From: an uncultured Prevotella sp.
GTDB lineage: Bacteria > Bacteroidota > Bacteroidia > Bacteroidales > Bacteroidaceae
Length of the DNA stretch: 64,000 nt
Assembly: GCA_905235325.1 (NCBI GenBank)
Contig: CAJOLE010000001.1
Location: 31,364 to 95,363, forward strand
Direction: 5' to 3'
Shown: in pieces, positions 20,235-30,873 of the stretch
How the letters are laid out: every line of letters starts with the position of its first letter
Position numbering within the stretch: position 1 is the first letter of the stretch
The notes under the pieces: model-generated
Told to the model about the DNA's origin: nothing
Database searches by the model: none
Seen by the model: only the letters and a program-made list of their open reading frames with translations
Program-made: the position numbers and the translations under genes

Positions 20235-21446
20235 ATGAAAGAAATCACTAACAAGATCTACTACGTCGGCGTCAACGACCGCAACAAGACGCTCTTCGAG
20301 GGCCTCTGGCCCCTCCCCAACGGCGTGAGCTATAACGCCTACCTCATCGACGACGAGAAGGTCTGCCTCGTCGACACCGTCGAGGCCGACTTCTTCATGC
20401 CCTTCCTCGAGAACATCCGCGAGGTCATCGGCGACCGCCCCATCGACTACGTCGTGGTCAACCACATGGAGCCCGACCACAGCGGCTCGCTGGCCCTGCT
20501 CCGCCAGTTCTATCCCAACATCGAGATCATCGGCAACAAGAAGACCTTCGACATGATGGCCGGCTTCTACCGCCTCACCACCGGCCTCCACGAGGTGAAG
20601 AACGGCGACACCCTCTCGCTCGGCGCCCACCAGCTGCAGTTCGTCCTCACCCCGATGGTCCACTGGCCCGAGACGATGATGACCCTCGCCACCGTTCCGT
20701 CTGTTGCTGTATTACAGCAACAAACAGTACTCTTCAGCGGCGACGCCTTCGGCTGCTTCGGCGCCCTCAACGGCGCCTACGTCGACGAGCAGATGAACTG
20801 CGACACGTTCTGGCTCGAGATGACGCGCTACTACTCCAACATCGTCGGCAAGTACGGCACGCCCGTGCAGATGGCCCTCAAGAAGCTCGCCGGCGTCAAG
20901 GTCGACTACATCTGCGCCACGCACGGCCCCGTCTGGCACGAATATGTTGAGAAGGTTATCGGCATCTACGACCGCCTCTCGCGCTATGAGGCCGAGCCGG
21001 GCCTCGTCATCTGCTACGGCACGATGTACGGCAACACCGAGCGCGCCGCCGAGGTCATTGCCCGCAGCGCCGCCCAGGCCGGACTGAAGAACATCGTGAT
21101 GTACAACGTATCTCAGACCCACCACTCCTACATCATCCGCGACCTCTTCCGCTACCGCGGACTCATCGTCGGCGCACCCACCTACAACACCGGCCTCTAC
21201 CACGAGATGAACGTCCTGCTCGACGAGCTGTCGCAGAAGGACATCAAGGGTCGCCTCTTCGGCTGGTTCGGCTCCTACAGCTGGGCCTCGAAGGCCGTCG
21301 GCGAGATTTCCCGGTGGAACGACGAAAGGCTGAAGTACGAGCCCGTCGGCGAGCCGGTCGAAATCAAGCAGGCCCTCAATGCCGAGACCCTCGCCAAGTG
21401 CGAAGCCCTCGGCCGCGCCATGGCCGAACGGTTGCTGGCCGATTAG
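20235..21446 (+). CDS. FprA-family A-type flavoprotein (metallo-beta-lactamase plus flavodoxin)
   Basis: VVNHMEPDHSGSL; LFSGDAFGCFGALNG; flavodoxin loop YGTMYGNTERAAE. Confidence 0.93.
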   Translation: MKEITNKIYYVGVNDRNKTLFEGLWPLPNGVSYNAYLIDDEKVCLVDTVEADFFMPFLENIREVIGDRPIDYVVVNHMEPDHSGSLALLRQFYPNIEIIGNKKTFDMMAGFYRLTTGLHEVKNGDTLSLGAHQLQFVLTPMVHWPETMMTLATVPSVAVLQQQTVLFSGDAFGCFGALNGAYVDEQMNCDTFWLEMTRYYSNIVGKYGTPVQMALKKLAGVKVDYICATHGPVWHEYVEKVIGIYDRLSRYEAEPGLVICYGTMYGNTERAAEVIARSAAQAGLKNIVMYNVSQTHHSYIIRDLFRYRGLIVGAPTYNTGLYHEMNVLLDELSQKDIKGRLFGWFGSYSWASKAVGEISRWNDERLKYEPVGEPVEIKQALNAETLAKCEALGRAMAERLLAD

Positions 21447-21461
21447 GTTTTATCCAGCTAT

Positions 21462-21989
21462 TCACAACAGGTGCTGCAGCTCGGCGATTGACGTGGCCAC
21501 GCGGATGTGCTGCCGCCACTCGCCGCGCACCATGCCGCGCTGCCCGAGGTCGTCGAGCAGGCGGATGAGCCCGTCCCAGAATCCGCCGGCGTTGTAGAGG
21601 ACGACCGGCTTCTGGTGGTAGCCGATGGTGGCCGAGGCCGCCACGGTGAAAACCTCGTCGAGCGTGCCGATGCCACCGGGCAGGGCCACGAAGACGTCGG
21701 CCTGGTCCATCATCAGCTGCTTGCGGTCGGTCAGGTTGTCGCAGGGAATCTCAACGTCCACATACTGGCTCGTGCGCCCCGACTTCTCGACGATCATGGG
21801 CACCACGCCGATGGTGCGGCCACCGGCCTCGTGGGCGGCGCGCGCCACGGCCTCCATCAGTCCCTGGTTCACGCCGCCGTAGACGATGTCGTGGCCGTTC
21901 TCGGCCGCCCACCGTCCCAGTTGCTCCGCTGCCCGGAAGAACTCAGGGTCAATCTGCTCGTTGGCAGAACAAAAAACGCAAATCTTCAT
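21462..21989 (-). CDS. LOG-family protein (TIGR00730-like)
   Basis: MKICVFCSANEQID; VYGGVNQGLM; ALPGGIGTLDEVF. Confidence 0.92.
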   Translation of the reverse strand: MKICVFCSANEQIDPEFFRAAEQLGRWAAENGHDIVYGGVNQGLMEAVARAAHEAGGRTIGVVPMIVEKSGRTSQYVDVEIPCDNLTDRKQLMMDQADVFVALPGGIGTLDEVFTVAASATIGYHQKPVVLYNAGGFWDGLIRLLDDLGQRGMVRGEWRQHIRVATSIAELQHLL

Positions 21990-22154
21990 CTTCTCTTATG
22001 CTTTTAGCCTGAGTGTAACAGAATCCAGGCATGCAAAAGTACGTAAAATCTGTGAAATCGCCATGTGTTCCAATAAAAAAATGTTGAATGTGTCAGTTAT
22101 TCCCGATTATTGTGTACCTTTGCAGCCGCAAAACTTATAAACTGGATAAGACAA

Positions 22155-22847
22155 ATGGAAAAGACTGTTTTAGTAACGGGTGCCAACAAGGGCATCGGTT
22201 TTGGAATTGCGAAGCATCTCGGCCTGAGCGGCTGGAAAGTTATTATTGGTGCGCGCGACGCACAGCGGGCAGAGAAAGCCGTCGGCGAGCTGAAGGCACT
22301 GGGTGTCGACGTGGCGGGCTGGGTGAACATCGAGCTGAAGGACCTTGCCGGCATCGAGCGGGCCTCGAAGGAAATCCAGGAGAATTACTCTCAGTTGACG
22401 CTCCTCGTCAACAATGCCGGCATTCCCGGCGACATGAGCGTCGACAGCGTGCATACGGAGATTGACGTCGTCCGCGAGACGCTCGACGTGAACTTTGTTG
22501 GCACTTTCGCGCTGACCAAGGCGCTGGCTCCCCTGCTGAGCAAGAACGGCGGGCGCATTGCCAACATCACCGTGCCCTCTGAAATCAGCCCCTACTGGCA
22601 CCCCCTGGCCTACGTCACGAGCAAGGCCGCCCAGAATGCAATGGTGGGGGTGATGGCCATTGAGAACGCCGTGGAGATCTTCTCCGTCCACCCGGGGCCG
22701 ACGACCACCGACCTCAACGGCAACATGGCAATCCCGGGCTTCCACGACATTGATACGGTCGGCGAGAAGTTTGCCGAGCTGATTAACGACGGGCAGAGCC
22801 ACCAGGGCGAGTTTATCGAGCTCTATCCGATAGTCAAGGAAGACTAA
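22155..22847 (+). CDS. Short-chain dehydrogenase/reductase
   Basis: VLVTGANKGIGFGIAKHL; LVNNAGIPGD; YVTSKAAQNAM. Confidence 0.92.
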   Translation: MEKTVLVTGANKGIGFGIAKHLGLSGWKVIIGARDAQRAEKAVGELKALGVDVAGWVNIELKDLAGIERASKEIQENYSQLTLLVNNAGIPGDMSVDSVHTEIDVVRETLDVNFVGTFALTKALAPLLSKNGGRIANITVPSEISPYWHPLAYVTSKAAQNAMVGVMAIENAVEIFSVHPGPTTTDLNGNMAIPGFHDIDTVGEKFAELINDGQSHQGEFIELYPIVKED

Positions 22848-22903
22848 TACCCCGCTGCGTCCCGGAACAGGTTGTTCAATCGGGTGTATCGGTTTATTGC
22901 ATA

Positions 22904-22950
22904 CCGCCCCCACCCCTGTCCCTCCCCAAGTAGGGCAGGGGCGGGGGTGG
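22904..22950 (+). terminator. GC-rich stem-loop downstream of the SDR gene (possible terminator)
   Basis: CCGCCCCCACCCCTGTCCCT / AGGGCAGGGGCGGGGGTGG imperfect inverted repeat; no obvious U-tract. Confidence 0.45.
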
Positions 22951-23132
22951 AATCAGTAACTACAATCCTGTCTGACAACATATTGAATGCTCTGATTTCG
23001 GGAAAAACAGAAAATTCTTCTGTCAGAGGGGGCGCTTGAAAGCATTTTGTGGAGGATTCTTCTAAATTTCCGGCGGAAATAGGTACGTTTTCCAATTTTC
23101 GCCTAAAATTTGGTGGATATTTCTAAAACCCG

Positions 23133-23140
23133 TAACTTTG
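23133..23140 (+). promoter_or_regulatory. -7 box (TAACTTTG)
   Basis: CCCGTAACTTTGCACCC upstream of the O-acetylhomoserine sulfhydrylase gene. Confidence 0.75.
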
Positions 23141-23183
23141 CACCCAGAAATCAAATAATAACTTAAAAAGAAAGGAACAGATT

Positions 23184-24476
23184 ATGAGTACAAAGAAAAA
23201 TTATCGCTTCGAAACCCTCCAGCTCCATGTAGGCCAGGAACAGGCTGACCCCGCAACCGACGCGCGCGCAGTACCTATCTACCAGACGACGAGCTATGTG
23301 TTCCACAACTCACAGCACGCAGCCGACCGCTTCGGCCTGCGCGATGCCGGTAACATCTACGGCCGCCTGACCAACTCGACACAGGGCGTGTTCGAGGATC
23401 GCGTGGCTGCCCTCGAGGGCGGTGTGGCCGGCCTGGCTGTCGCCTCCGGCGCAGCTGCTATCACCTATGCCCTGCAGAACATCGTTCAGGCCGGCGACCA
23501 CATCGTGGCTGCCGACAACCTCTACGGTGGCTCATACAACCTCATTACTCATACACTCTCGACGCAGGGCATTTCCAACACCATCGTTAACGTCAACGAC
23601 CTTGCTGCCTTAGAGGCTGCCATCCAGCCCAACACAAAGGTCGTGTTTGCCGAGACCTTCGGCAATCCCAACTCCGACGTGCTCGACATTGAGGGCGTTG
23701 CAGCCGTGGCCCATAAGCACGGTATTCCCTTCATCGTCGACAACACGTTCGGTACGCCTTACCTCATCCGTCCTCTGGAGCATGGGGCTGACATCGTTGT
23801 ACATTCAGCCACCAAGTTCCTGGGCGGTCACGGTACATCGTTAGGCGGCGTCATCGTCGACGGCGGCAAGTTCGACTGGCAGGCCAATCCCGACAAGTTC
23901 CCCACGCTGGCCAAGCCCGACCCCTCGTACCACGGCATCGTCTTTGCCGAGGCCGTCGGCGCAGCTGCCTTCGTCACCCGCATCCGTGCCGTCATCCTGC
24001 GTGACACCGGTGCAACAATCTCGCCCTTCAACGCCTTCATCCTGCTTCAGGGCGTCGAGACGCTGAGCCTGCGCGTAGAGCGCCACGTGGAGAACGCGCT
24101 GAAGGTGGTTGACTTCCTGAGCAAGCACCCGAAGGTGGCCAAGGTGAACCATCCGGCACTCGAGAACCATCCCGACCACCAGCTCTACAAGAAGTACTTC
24201 CCCAACGGCGGCGGCTCAATCTTCACCTTCGAGATTAAGGGCGGACAGGACGAGGCATGGCGCTTCATCGACGCCCTGCAGATCTTCTCGCTGCTGGCCA
24301 ACGTGGCCGACGTGAAGAGTCTGGTGATTCATCCCTACACCACCACCCACTCGCAGCTGTCGCCCGAGGAGCTGGAGGAGCAGCACATCACGCCTGCTAC
24401 CATACGTCTCTCAATCGGCACCGAGCACATTGACGACATCATCAGTGACTTGGAACAGGCATTTGAACAAATTTAA
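23184..24476 (+). CDS. O-acetylhomoserine aminocarboxypropyltransferase/cysteine synthase family (PLP)
   Basis: [47 protein letters not shown] (PLP lysine). Confidence 0.95.
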   Translation: MSTKKNYRFETLQLHVGQEQADPATDARAVPIYQTTSYVFHNSQHAADRFGLRDAGNIYGRLTNSTQGVFEDRVAALEGGVAGLAVASGAAAITYALQNIVQAGDHIVAADNLYGGSYNLITHTLSTQGISNTIVNVNDLAALEAAIQPNTKVVFAETFGNPNSDVLDIEGVAAVAHKHGIPFIVDNTFGTPYLIRPLEHGADIVVHSATKFLGGHGTSLGGVIVDGGKFDWQANPDKFPTLAKPDPSYHGIVFAEAVGAAAFVTRIRAVILRDTGATISPFNAFILLQGVETLSLRVERHVENALKVVDFLSKHPKVAKVNHPALENHPDHQLYKKYFPNGGGSIFTFEIKGGQDEAWRFIDALQIFSLLANVADVKSLVIHPYTTTHSQLSPEELEEQHITPATIRLSIGTEHIDDIISDLEQAFEQI

Positions 24477-24568
24477 GGAATAATATCCCAAAGAAATTTG
24501 GCCGTTTACTCTGAACATAGTATCTTTGCACGCGGATAAAACCAACCACAACAGTAATATATAACATT

Positions 24569-25516
24569 ATGGCACAGATAGCAAAACAGCTGACCGAGCT
24601 CATCGGCAACACTCCTCTTCTTGAGCTCAACAAATTCTCGCAGTCCAAGGGTCTTGACACTCCGGTCATCGCCAAAGTTGAATACTTCAATCCCGGCGGC
24701 AGCGTGAAAGACCGTATTGCCCTGGCAATGATTGAGGATGCCGAACAGAAGGGCATCCTGAAGCCGGGCGCAACCATCATCGAGCCTACCAGCGGCAATA
24801 CCGGCGTGGGACTGGCTCTCGTAAGTGCCGTCAAGGGCTATCGCCTCATCCTGACGATGCCCGAGACGATGAGTATCGAGCGTCGCAATCTGGTGAAAGC
24901 CTACGGAGCCGAAGTGCGACTCACCTCTGGCAAGGACGGTATGCCCGGTGCCATCCGTGCTGCCGAGGAGCTGCGCGAGAGCATCCCCGGTGCGGTCATC
25001 CTGCAGCAGTTTGAGAACCCCGCCAACCCTGCCAAGCACCTGGCAACCACAGGCCCCGAGGTCTGGGCTCAGACCGACGGCAAGGTCGACATCTTCGTGG
25101 CCGGCGTGGGTACGGGCGGTACGGTCTCTGGTGTGGCCAAATATCTGAAGAGCAAGAATCCGTCGGTGAAGATTGTGGCCGTCGAGCCGAAGTCCTCGCC
25201 CGTCCTGAACGGCGGACAGAGCGGTCCGCACAAGATTCAGGGCATCGGAGCCGGCTTCGTTCCCAAGACCTATAACGCTGAGTTGGTCGACGAGGTGTTC
25301 GACGTCGACAACGACGACGCCATCCGCACCGGCCGTCAGCTGGCTCAGAGCGAGGGTCTGCTGGTAGGCATCAGCAGCGGTGCCGCAGCATTTGCCGCCG
25401 CCGAGGTAGCCAAGCGTCCCGAGAACAAGGGCAAGCGCGTTGTCGTGCTGCTGCCCGACACGGGTGAGCGCTACCTCTCGACCGTGCTCTACGCCTTCGA
25501 CGACTACCCACTCTAA
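24569..25516 (+). CDS. cysK: Cysteine synthase A
   Basis: [44 protein letters not shown]. Confidence 0.97.
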   Translation: MAQIAKQLTELIGNTPLLELNKFSQSKGLDTPVIAKVEYFNPGGSVKDRIALAMIEDAEQKGILKPGATIIEPTSGNTGVGLALVSAVKGYRLILTMPETMSIERRNLVKAYGAEVRLTSGKDGMPGAIRAAEELRESIPGAVILQQFENPANPAKHLATTGPEVWAQTDGKVDIFVAGVGTGGTVSGVAKYLKSKNPSVKIVAVEPKSSPVLNGGQSGPHKIQGIGAGFVPKTYNAELVDEVFDVDNDDAIRTGRQLAQSEGLLVGISSGAAAFAAAEVAKRPENKGKRVVVLLPDTGERYLSTVLYAFDDYPL

Positions 25517-25630
25517 GTAGCGGTTAAAAAACAACTTGGTCTGTAACGATATTGTACCAAGTGTTTCTTGTCATTGCTAAAGTGACGGTGAGCGTCAGGG
25601 CTTGCAGCCCGGGGAACCGAGGCTATGTAA

Positions 25631-25945
25631 GTCAATAAGAGGATTTATCCTACACTCCCTACACTCCCTACACCTGCCCGACTTTTTTAGGTGTAGGAAG
25701 TGTAGGAAGTGTAGGATAAAACCTGTAAATAACAACTATATACCGTGGCAGGGCGCAAGGGGAAACGCCGCCGACGAGGCTGATTGGCCTGTCTGCGACG
25801 CAGAACCGACACCGGAACCTGCACCTGACCCTACACCTTGGGAGCAGGCAGACGGGAATGATACTGCATGGTGGATTTTCAGCAAAACCCGCCGACTTTT
25901 GGGCAAAACCCGCCGCCTTTTGCGCAAAAGGCGGCGGGTTTTGGG
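25631..25945 (-). repeat. Composite intergenic repeat, copy B (reverse orientation)
   Basis: 9-nt-unit hairpin arms 25645-25675 and 25689-25719; 12-nt units 25803-25838; 21-nt units 25875-25945, one inverted to form a perfect 38-nt palindrome at 25905-25942. Confidence 0.9.
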
Positions 25946-26105
25946 CGTCGTGTCTGTTCATGTTGTGCCTAACAAACCGAAATATCAAAAGAACCACCTG
26001 TCGCCGGCGGCAAATCAAGGAGGTCGCAGCGGCGTTACGTCCATAATTTTATTCTACACGTAAAAAAGGTTGAGGCAGAACAGCGCGAATATCAAAAAGT
26101 TTTTG

Positions 26106-26113
26106 TACCTTTG
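26106..26113 (+). promoter_or_regulatory. -7 box (TACCTTTG) upstream of the DEAD-box helicase
   Basis: TTTTTGTACCTTTGCACAC. Confidence 0.75.
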
Positions 26114-26121
26114 CACACAAG

Positions 26122-27897
26122 ATGAAGACATTCGAAGAATTAGGCGTCAGCGGAGAAATCCGACGCGCCATTGAAGAGATGGGCTTCCTGCAGCCCATGC
26201 CAGTACAAGAGGCAGTTATTCCATTCCTGCTCGAGCAGCAGCGCGACGTCATCGCCCTCGCACAGACGGGCACCGGCAAGACGGCAGCATTCGGCATTCC
26301 TCTGCTGCAGCGTATTGACGCTTCCGACCGCAACACGCAGGCACTCGTGCTCAGTCCGACACGCGAGCTGTGCCTGCAGATTGCCGACGACCTGCGCGAC
26401 TTCTCGCGCTACATGGACGACATCCACGTCGAGGCGGTGTACGGCGGGGCGGCCATCGAGCCGCAGATGCGCGCTCTGCGCAAGGGCGTGCAGATTATCG
26501 TGGCCACGCCCGGCCGGCTCATCGACCTGAAGAACCGCGGCTTCGCACATCTCGAGGAGGTGAGGAACATCGTGCTCGACGAGGCCGACGAGATGCTGAA
26601 CATGGGCTTCTCTGACAGCATCAACGAGATCTTCGAGTCGCTGCCCGACGAGCACGCCACGCTGATGTTCTCGGCCACGATGAGCCGCGAGGTGGAGCGC
26701 GTGGCCAAGCAGTACCTGAAGGACTACGAGACCATCGTCGTCGGCTCGCGCAACGAGGGCGCCGAGAACGTGAACCACGTCTATTATATGGTGCAGGCGA
26801 AGGACAAGTATCTGGCACTGAAGCGCATCGTCGACTTCTACCCCAAGATATTCGCCATCATCTTCTGCCGCACGAAGCTGGAGACGCAGGAGGTGGCCGA
26901 CAAGCTGATTCGCGACGGCTACAACGCCGAGGCGCTGCACGGAGACCTCTCGCAGCAGCAGCGCGACCTGACGATGCAGAAGTTCCGCCAGCATACCGTA
27001 CAGCTGCTCGTGGCCACCGACGTGGCTGCCCGCGGACTCGATGTCGACGACCTGACGCACGTCGTCAACTTCGGGCTGCCCGACGACATCGAGAACTACA
27101 CCCACCGCTCAGGGCGCACGGGGCGTGCCGGCAAGAAGGGCACGAGCATCTCGATTGTCCACACGAAGGAGAAGCACAAGATTCGCAATATTGAGAAGGA
27201 AATAGGCAAGAAGTTCGTCGAGGCCGACATACCGACCGCCGAGGAAATCTGCAAGAAGCAGCTCTACAAGGTGATGGACCAAATCGTGAAGACCGACGTC
27301 GACGACGAGGAGATAGCCCCCTTCATGCAGGACATCAGCCGCTACTTCGAATACATCGACAAGGAGGAGGTCATCAAGAAAATCGTCTCGCTCGAGTTCG
27401 GCAAGTTCCTCGCCTACTATGCCGACGCGCCGGAGATTGAAAAGCCCGTGACCGACAAGCGCGAGAAGAAGCCCCAGACCGACCGGCAGAAATTGCAGAA
27501 CAAGGCGGCGAAGGGCTACAAGCGCCTCTTCATCAACCTCGGCAAGAAGGACGGATTCTTCCCCGGCGTGCTGATGCAGACGCTGAACCGATACGTCGGC
27601 GGCAGGCAGGAGGTGGGACATATCGACCTGCTCGACACCATCTCATACTTCGAAGTGCCCGAGAAGGACGCACGCAAGGTGATGCTCCAGCTGACGGGCA
27701 TCCGCTTCAAGGGGCGCACCGTCAGGTGTAACGATGCCGACGAGGGAGGGGAGTCCGCCGGCCGCAAGAAAGCCCCGTTCCGGCGGAAGAAAGACGAGTG
27801 GCGCGACATGATGGACAAGCGCCCCCACAAGCTGCGTGGCGAAGAGCCCGACTTCAGCGAAGAGGGATGGGCGCGGCGCCGGCCTCGCAAGAAATAG
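26122..27897 (+). CDS. DEAD/DEAH-box RNA helicase (DeaD/CsdA-like)
   Basis: AQTGTGKTAAFGIPLLQ; DEADEML; SATM; HRSGRTGRAGKKG; DbpA-like RNA-binding C-terminus. Confidence 0.96.
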   Translation: MKTFEELGVSGEIRRAIEEMGFLQPMPVQEAVIPFLLEQQRDVIALAQTGTGKTAAFGIPLLQRIDASDRNTQALVLSPTRELCLQIADDLRDFSRYMDDIHVEAVYGGAAIEPQMRALRKGVQIIVATPGRLIDLKNRGFAHLEEVRNIVLDEADEMLNMGFSDSINEIFESLPDEHATLMFSATMSREVERVAKQYLKDYETIVVGSRNEGAENVNHVYYMVQAKDKYLALKRIVDFYPKIFAIIFCRTKLETQEVADKLIRDGYNAEALHGDLSQQQRDLTMQKFRQHTVQLLVATDVAARGLDVDDLTHVVNFGLPDDIENYTHRSGRTGRAGKKGTSISIVHTKEKHKIRNIEKEIGKKFVEADIPTAEEICKKQLYKVMDQIVKTDVDDEEIAPFMQDISRYFEYIDKEEVIKKIVSLEFGKFLAYYADAPEIEKPVTDKREKKPQTDRQKLQNKAAKGYKRLFINLGKKDGFFPGVLMQTLNRYVGGRQEVGHIDLLDTISYFEVPEKDARKVMLQLTGIRFKGRTVRCNDADEGGESAGRKKAPFRRKKDEWRDMMDKRPHKLRGEEPDFSEEGWARRRPRKK

Positions 27898-27960
27898 TAG
27901 GCCGAATAGCTTGTGTATATCAAAACAATACAGTAACTTTGCAGGCAAATTGATGTTAGC

Positions 27961-28872
27961 ATGACTGAAACTATCAAGAAAGCCAATTTCGGAAAGGAGC
28001 TGCGCGACTATATCGTCATTACCATTGCGATGATGAGCTATGCTATAGGGTGGGGCATTTTCCTGCTGCCTAACAGCATCACGACGGGAGGCGTGGCAGG
28101 CGTGTCGTCAATACTCTACTGGGCAACGGGCATTCCCGTGCAACTGAGCTATTTCGTCATCAACGGCGCACTGCTCGCAGTGGCACTCAAGGTGCTCGGA
28201 CTGAAGTTCTGTATCAAGACCATCTACGCCGTGGCCGTCCTCACGGTGAGCATTGGCGTGGTGGCCGACCACTACAGCGCCCACCTCCTGGCCGACCAGC
28301 CCTTCATGGCCGCCATCATCGGAGCCGTGTTCTGCGGCTGCGGCGTCGGGCTGGGCCTGTCAAACAACGGCTCGACGGGCGGAACCGACATCATTGCCGC
28401 CATCGTCAACAAGTATCGCGACGTCAGCCTGGGCCGCGTCATCATGATCTGCGACGTCGTCATCATCTCCTGCTCCTACCTGGTGCTCCACGACTGGGAG
28501 AAGGTCATCTACGGCTACGTCGTACTCTACGTCACCGCCTTCTGTATCGACCAGGTGGTGGAGTCGGCGCGCCGCTCCGTGCAGTTCTTCATCATCAGCG
28601 ACAAGTACCGCGAAATCGGAGAGCGCATCAACCGCGAGCCACACCGCGGCTGTACCGTCGTCGACGCTCAGGGCTTCTACTCGGGCAAGGACGTGAAGAT
28701 GCTCTTCGTGCTGGCCAAGCGCCGGCAGAGCAACCTGATATTCCGCATCATCAACGAGGTCGACCCTACGGCCTTCGTCTCGCAGAGTGCCGTCATCGGC
28801 GTCTATGGCGAGGGCTTCGACCACTTCAAACTAAGAATGAAAAAACCTGAAACAAAGCATGCAACTGATTAA
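27961..28872 (+). CDS. YitT-family membrane protein with DUF2179
   Basis: SNNGSTGGTDIIAAIV; C-terminal GCTVVDAQGFYSGKDVKMLFVLAKRRQ. Confidence 0.9.
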   Translation: MTETIKKANFGKELRDYIVITIAMMSYAIGWGIFLLPNSITTGGVAGVSSILYWATGIPVQLSYFVINGALLAVALKVLGLKFCIKTIYAVAVLTVSIGVVADHYSAHLLADQPFMAAIIGAVFCGCGVGLGLSNNGSTGGTDIIAAIVNKYRDVSLGRVIMICDVVIISCSYLVLHDWEKVIYGYVVLYVTAFCIDQVVESARRSVQFFIISDKYREIGERINREPHRGCTVVDAQGFYSGKDVKMLFVLAKRRQSNLIFRIINEVDPTAFVSQSAVIGVYGEGFDHFKLRMKKPETKHATD

Positions 28873-29704
28873 AGACCAAAAATTCGGCGGCGAACGCCCG
28901 CTGTTTGCCACCCACGACCTGTTGCTGGACAACATCACCATAACCGACGGCGAGTCGGGCATCAAGCAGTGTCAGCGCATGGAGGCCCACAACTGTAAGT
29001 TCTACGGAAAATACCCGTGGTGGCACGTCGACGGAGCACTTATCGAGGACTGCTACTTCGCCCTCGGCTCGCGGTCCGCCATCTGGTACACCAACGACCT
29101 CGTGATGCGCCGCTGCCGCATCGACGGACCGAAGTTCTTCCGCGAGATGCGCAACGTGGAGCTGGAGGACGTCGAAATTACCGATGCCGACGAGACCTTC
29201 TGGCGCGTGGACGGCCTGCGCCTGAAGAATGTCAAGCTGCACGGAGGAACATACCCCTTCATGTTCTCGCAGAACATCTACGTCGACGGGCTGGAGAGCG
29301 ACTCAAAGTACGTCTTCCAGTACTGCCGCAACGTGGAGGTCCACAACGCCAACATCCTGACGAAGGACTCCTTCTGGGAGTGCGAGAACGTCACCGTCTA
29401 CGACTCCGTGCTCGACGGCGAGTACCTGGCATGGCACTCGAAGAACGTGCGACTCGTCAACTGCCACCTCGCTGGCGAGCAGCTGCTCTGCTACACGCAG
29501 GAGCTGGTGCTCGAGAACTGCACCTTCGACCCGATGTGCGACCGCGTCTTTGAGTATTCGACGGTGAAGGCCGACATCCGTGGGCACATCGAGAATATCA
29601 AGAATCCGACCAGCGGCCACATCGTCGCCGACACGATAGGCAGCGTGACCATCGACGAGAACGTGCGCCAGCCGAACGACTGTATTATTAAGACAAGGAA
29701 ATGA
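28859..29704 (+). CDS. DUF3737-family protein
   Basis: Beta-helix-like; GERPLFATHDLLLDNITITDGESGIK; WWHVDGALIEDCYF; WHSKNVRLVNCHLAGEQ. Confidence 0.85.
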   Translation: MQLIKDQKFGGERPLFATHDLLLDNITITDGESGIKQCQRMEAHNCKFYGKYPWWHVDGALIEDCYFALGSRSAIWYTNDLVMRRCRIDGPKFFREMRNVELEDVEITDADETFWRVDGLRLKNVKLHGGTYPFMFSQNIYVDGLESDSKYVFQYCRNVEVHNANILTKDSFWECENVTVYDSVLDGEYLAWHSKNVRLVNCHLAGEQLLCYTQELVLENCTFDPMCDRVFEYSTVKADIRGHIENIKNPTSGHIVADTIGSVTIDENVRQPNDCIIKTRK

Positions 29705-30873
29705 CATACAACTTCGACGAACTGACAGAGCGGCGCGGCACGGGCTGCGTGAAGTGGGACGAGAGTCCTTCGCCTGACATCATACCCCTTTGGGTGGCCG
29801 ACATGGACTTCCGCGTGGCTCCCCCCATTCAGGAAGCCGTCCGCAAGCGCGCCGAGCACGGCGTGTTCGGATATACCGTGGTAGGCGACGACTATTATGA
29901 GGCTGTCATAAACTGGTTCCGGCGGCGCCACGAGTGGACCATCCAACGCAACGAGATTCTCTACACCACGGGCGTCGTGCCTGCCATGTCGGCGGCCATC
30001 AAAGCGCTGACCATGCCCGGCGAGAAGGTTCTCATCCTCTCGCCCGACTACAACTGCTTCTTCTCAAGCATCCGCAACAACGGCTGCGAGGTCTCCGAGA
30101 GCGTGTTGCGCTTCTCCGGCAACACCAACCGCTTCGAGGTAGACTGGGAGGACTTTGAGGCACGCTGCGCCGACGTGAAGACCTCACTCTTCCTGCTCTG
30201 CAATCCCCACAACCCGACGGGCCGCGTCTGGACAATGTACGAACTGCAGCAGATGAACAACATCTGCATGAAGTACGGCGTGAAGGTGGTGAGCGACGAG
30301 ATACACTGCGAGCTCACGATGCCCGTCCGGAAGTTCCAGCCCTTTGCAACCGTCAGCGAGGCGTGCCGACAGAACAGCGTCGTGCTGAACTCCCCGTCGA
30401 AGTCGTTCAACACCGCCGGCCTGCAGATTGCCAATATTATCTGCGCACGACCCGACTGGCGCCGCCGGCTCGACCGTGCCATCAACATCAACGAGGTGTG
30501 CGACGTCGGTCCCTTCGGGCCCGTGGCACTCATCGCCGCCTACAACGAGAGCGAAGCCTGGCTCGACGAACTTTGCCAATATCTCTGGGGAAACTACAAG
30601 GCGCTTTGCGATTTTGCCGCAAACCACCTGCCCCGGTGGAAGGTCCGCCCCATGGAGGGCACCTACCTGCCTTGGGTCGACATCACGGCCACCGGCATGA
30701 CCTCCCGGCAATACGCCGACCTGCTGATGCAGGAAGCCCGCGTCTGGGTGAACCCCGGCACGATGTACGGACCGCAGTCGGGCGAGGGTTACATCCGACT
30801 GAACATCGCCTGTCCGCGTGCCCGGCTGATGGAGGCGCTGGAGCGAATCTCACGACTCGACAATGACCGTTGA
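29701..30873 (+). CDS. PatB/MalY-type PLP C-S lyase / aminotransferase
   Basis: YNFDELTERRGTGCVKWD; PLWVADMDF; CNPHNPTGRVW; SPSKSFNTAGLQ (PLP lysine). Confidence 0.94.
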   Translation: MTYNFDELTERRGTGCVKWDESPSPDIIPLWVADMDFRVAPPIQEAVRKRAEHGVFGYTVVGDDYYEAVINWFRRRHEWTIQRNEILYTTGVVPAMSAAIKALTMPGEKVLILSPDYNCFFSSIRNNGCEVSESVLRFSGNTNRFEVDWEDFEARCADVKTSLFLLCNPHNPTGRVWTMYELQQMNNICMKYGVKVVSDEIHCELTMPVRKFQPFATVSEACRQNSVVLNSPSKSFNTAGLQIANIICARPDWRRRLDRAININEVCDVGPFGPVALIAAYNESEAWLDELCQYLWGNYKALCDFAANHLPRWKVRPMEGTYLPWVDITATGMTSRQYADLLMQEARVWVNPGTMYGPQSGEGYIRLNIACPRARLMEALERISRLDNDR

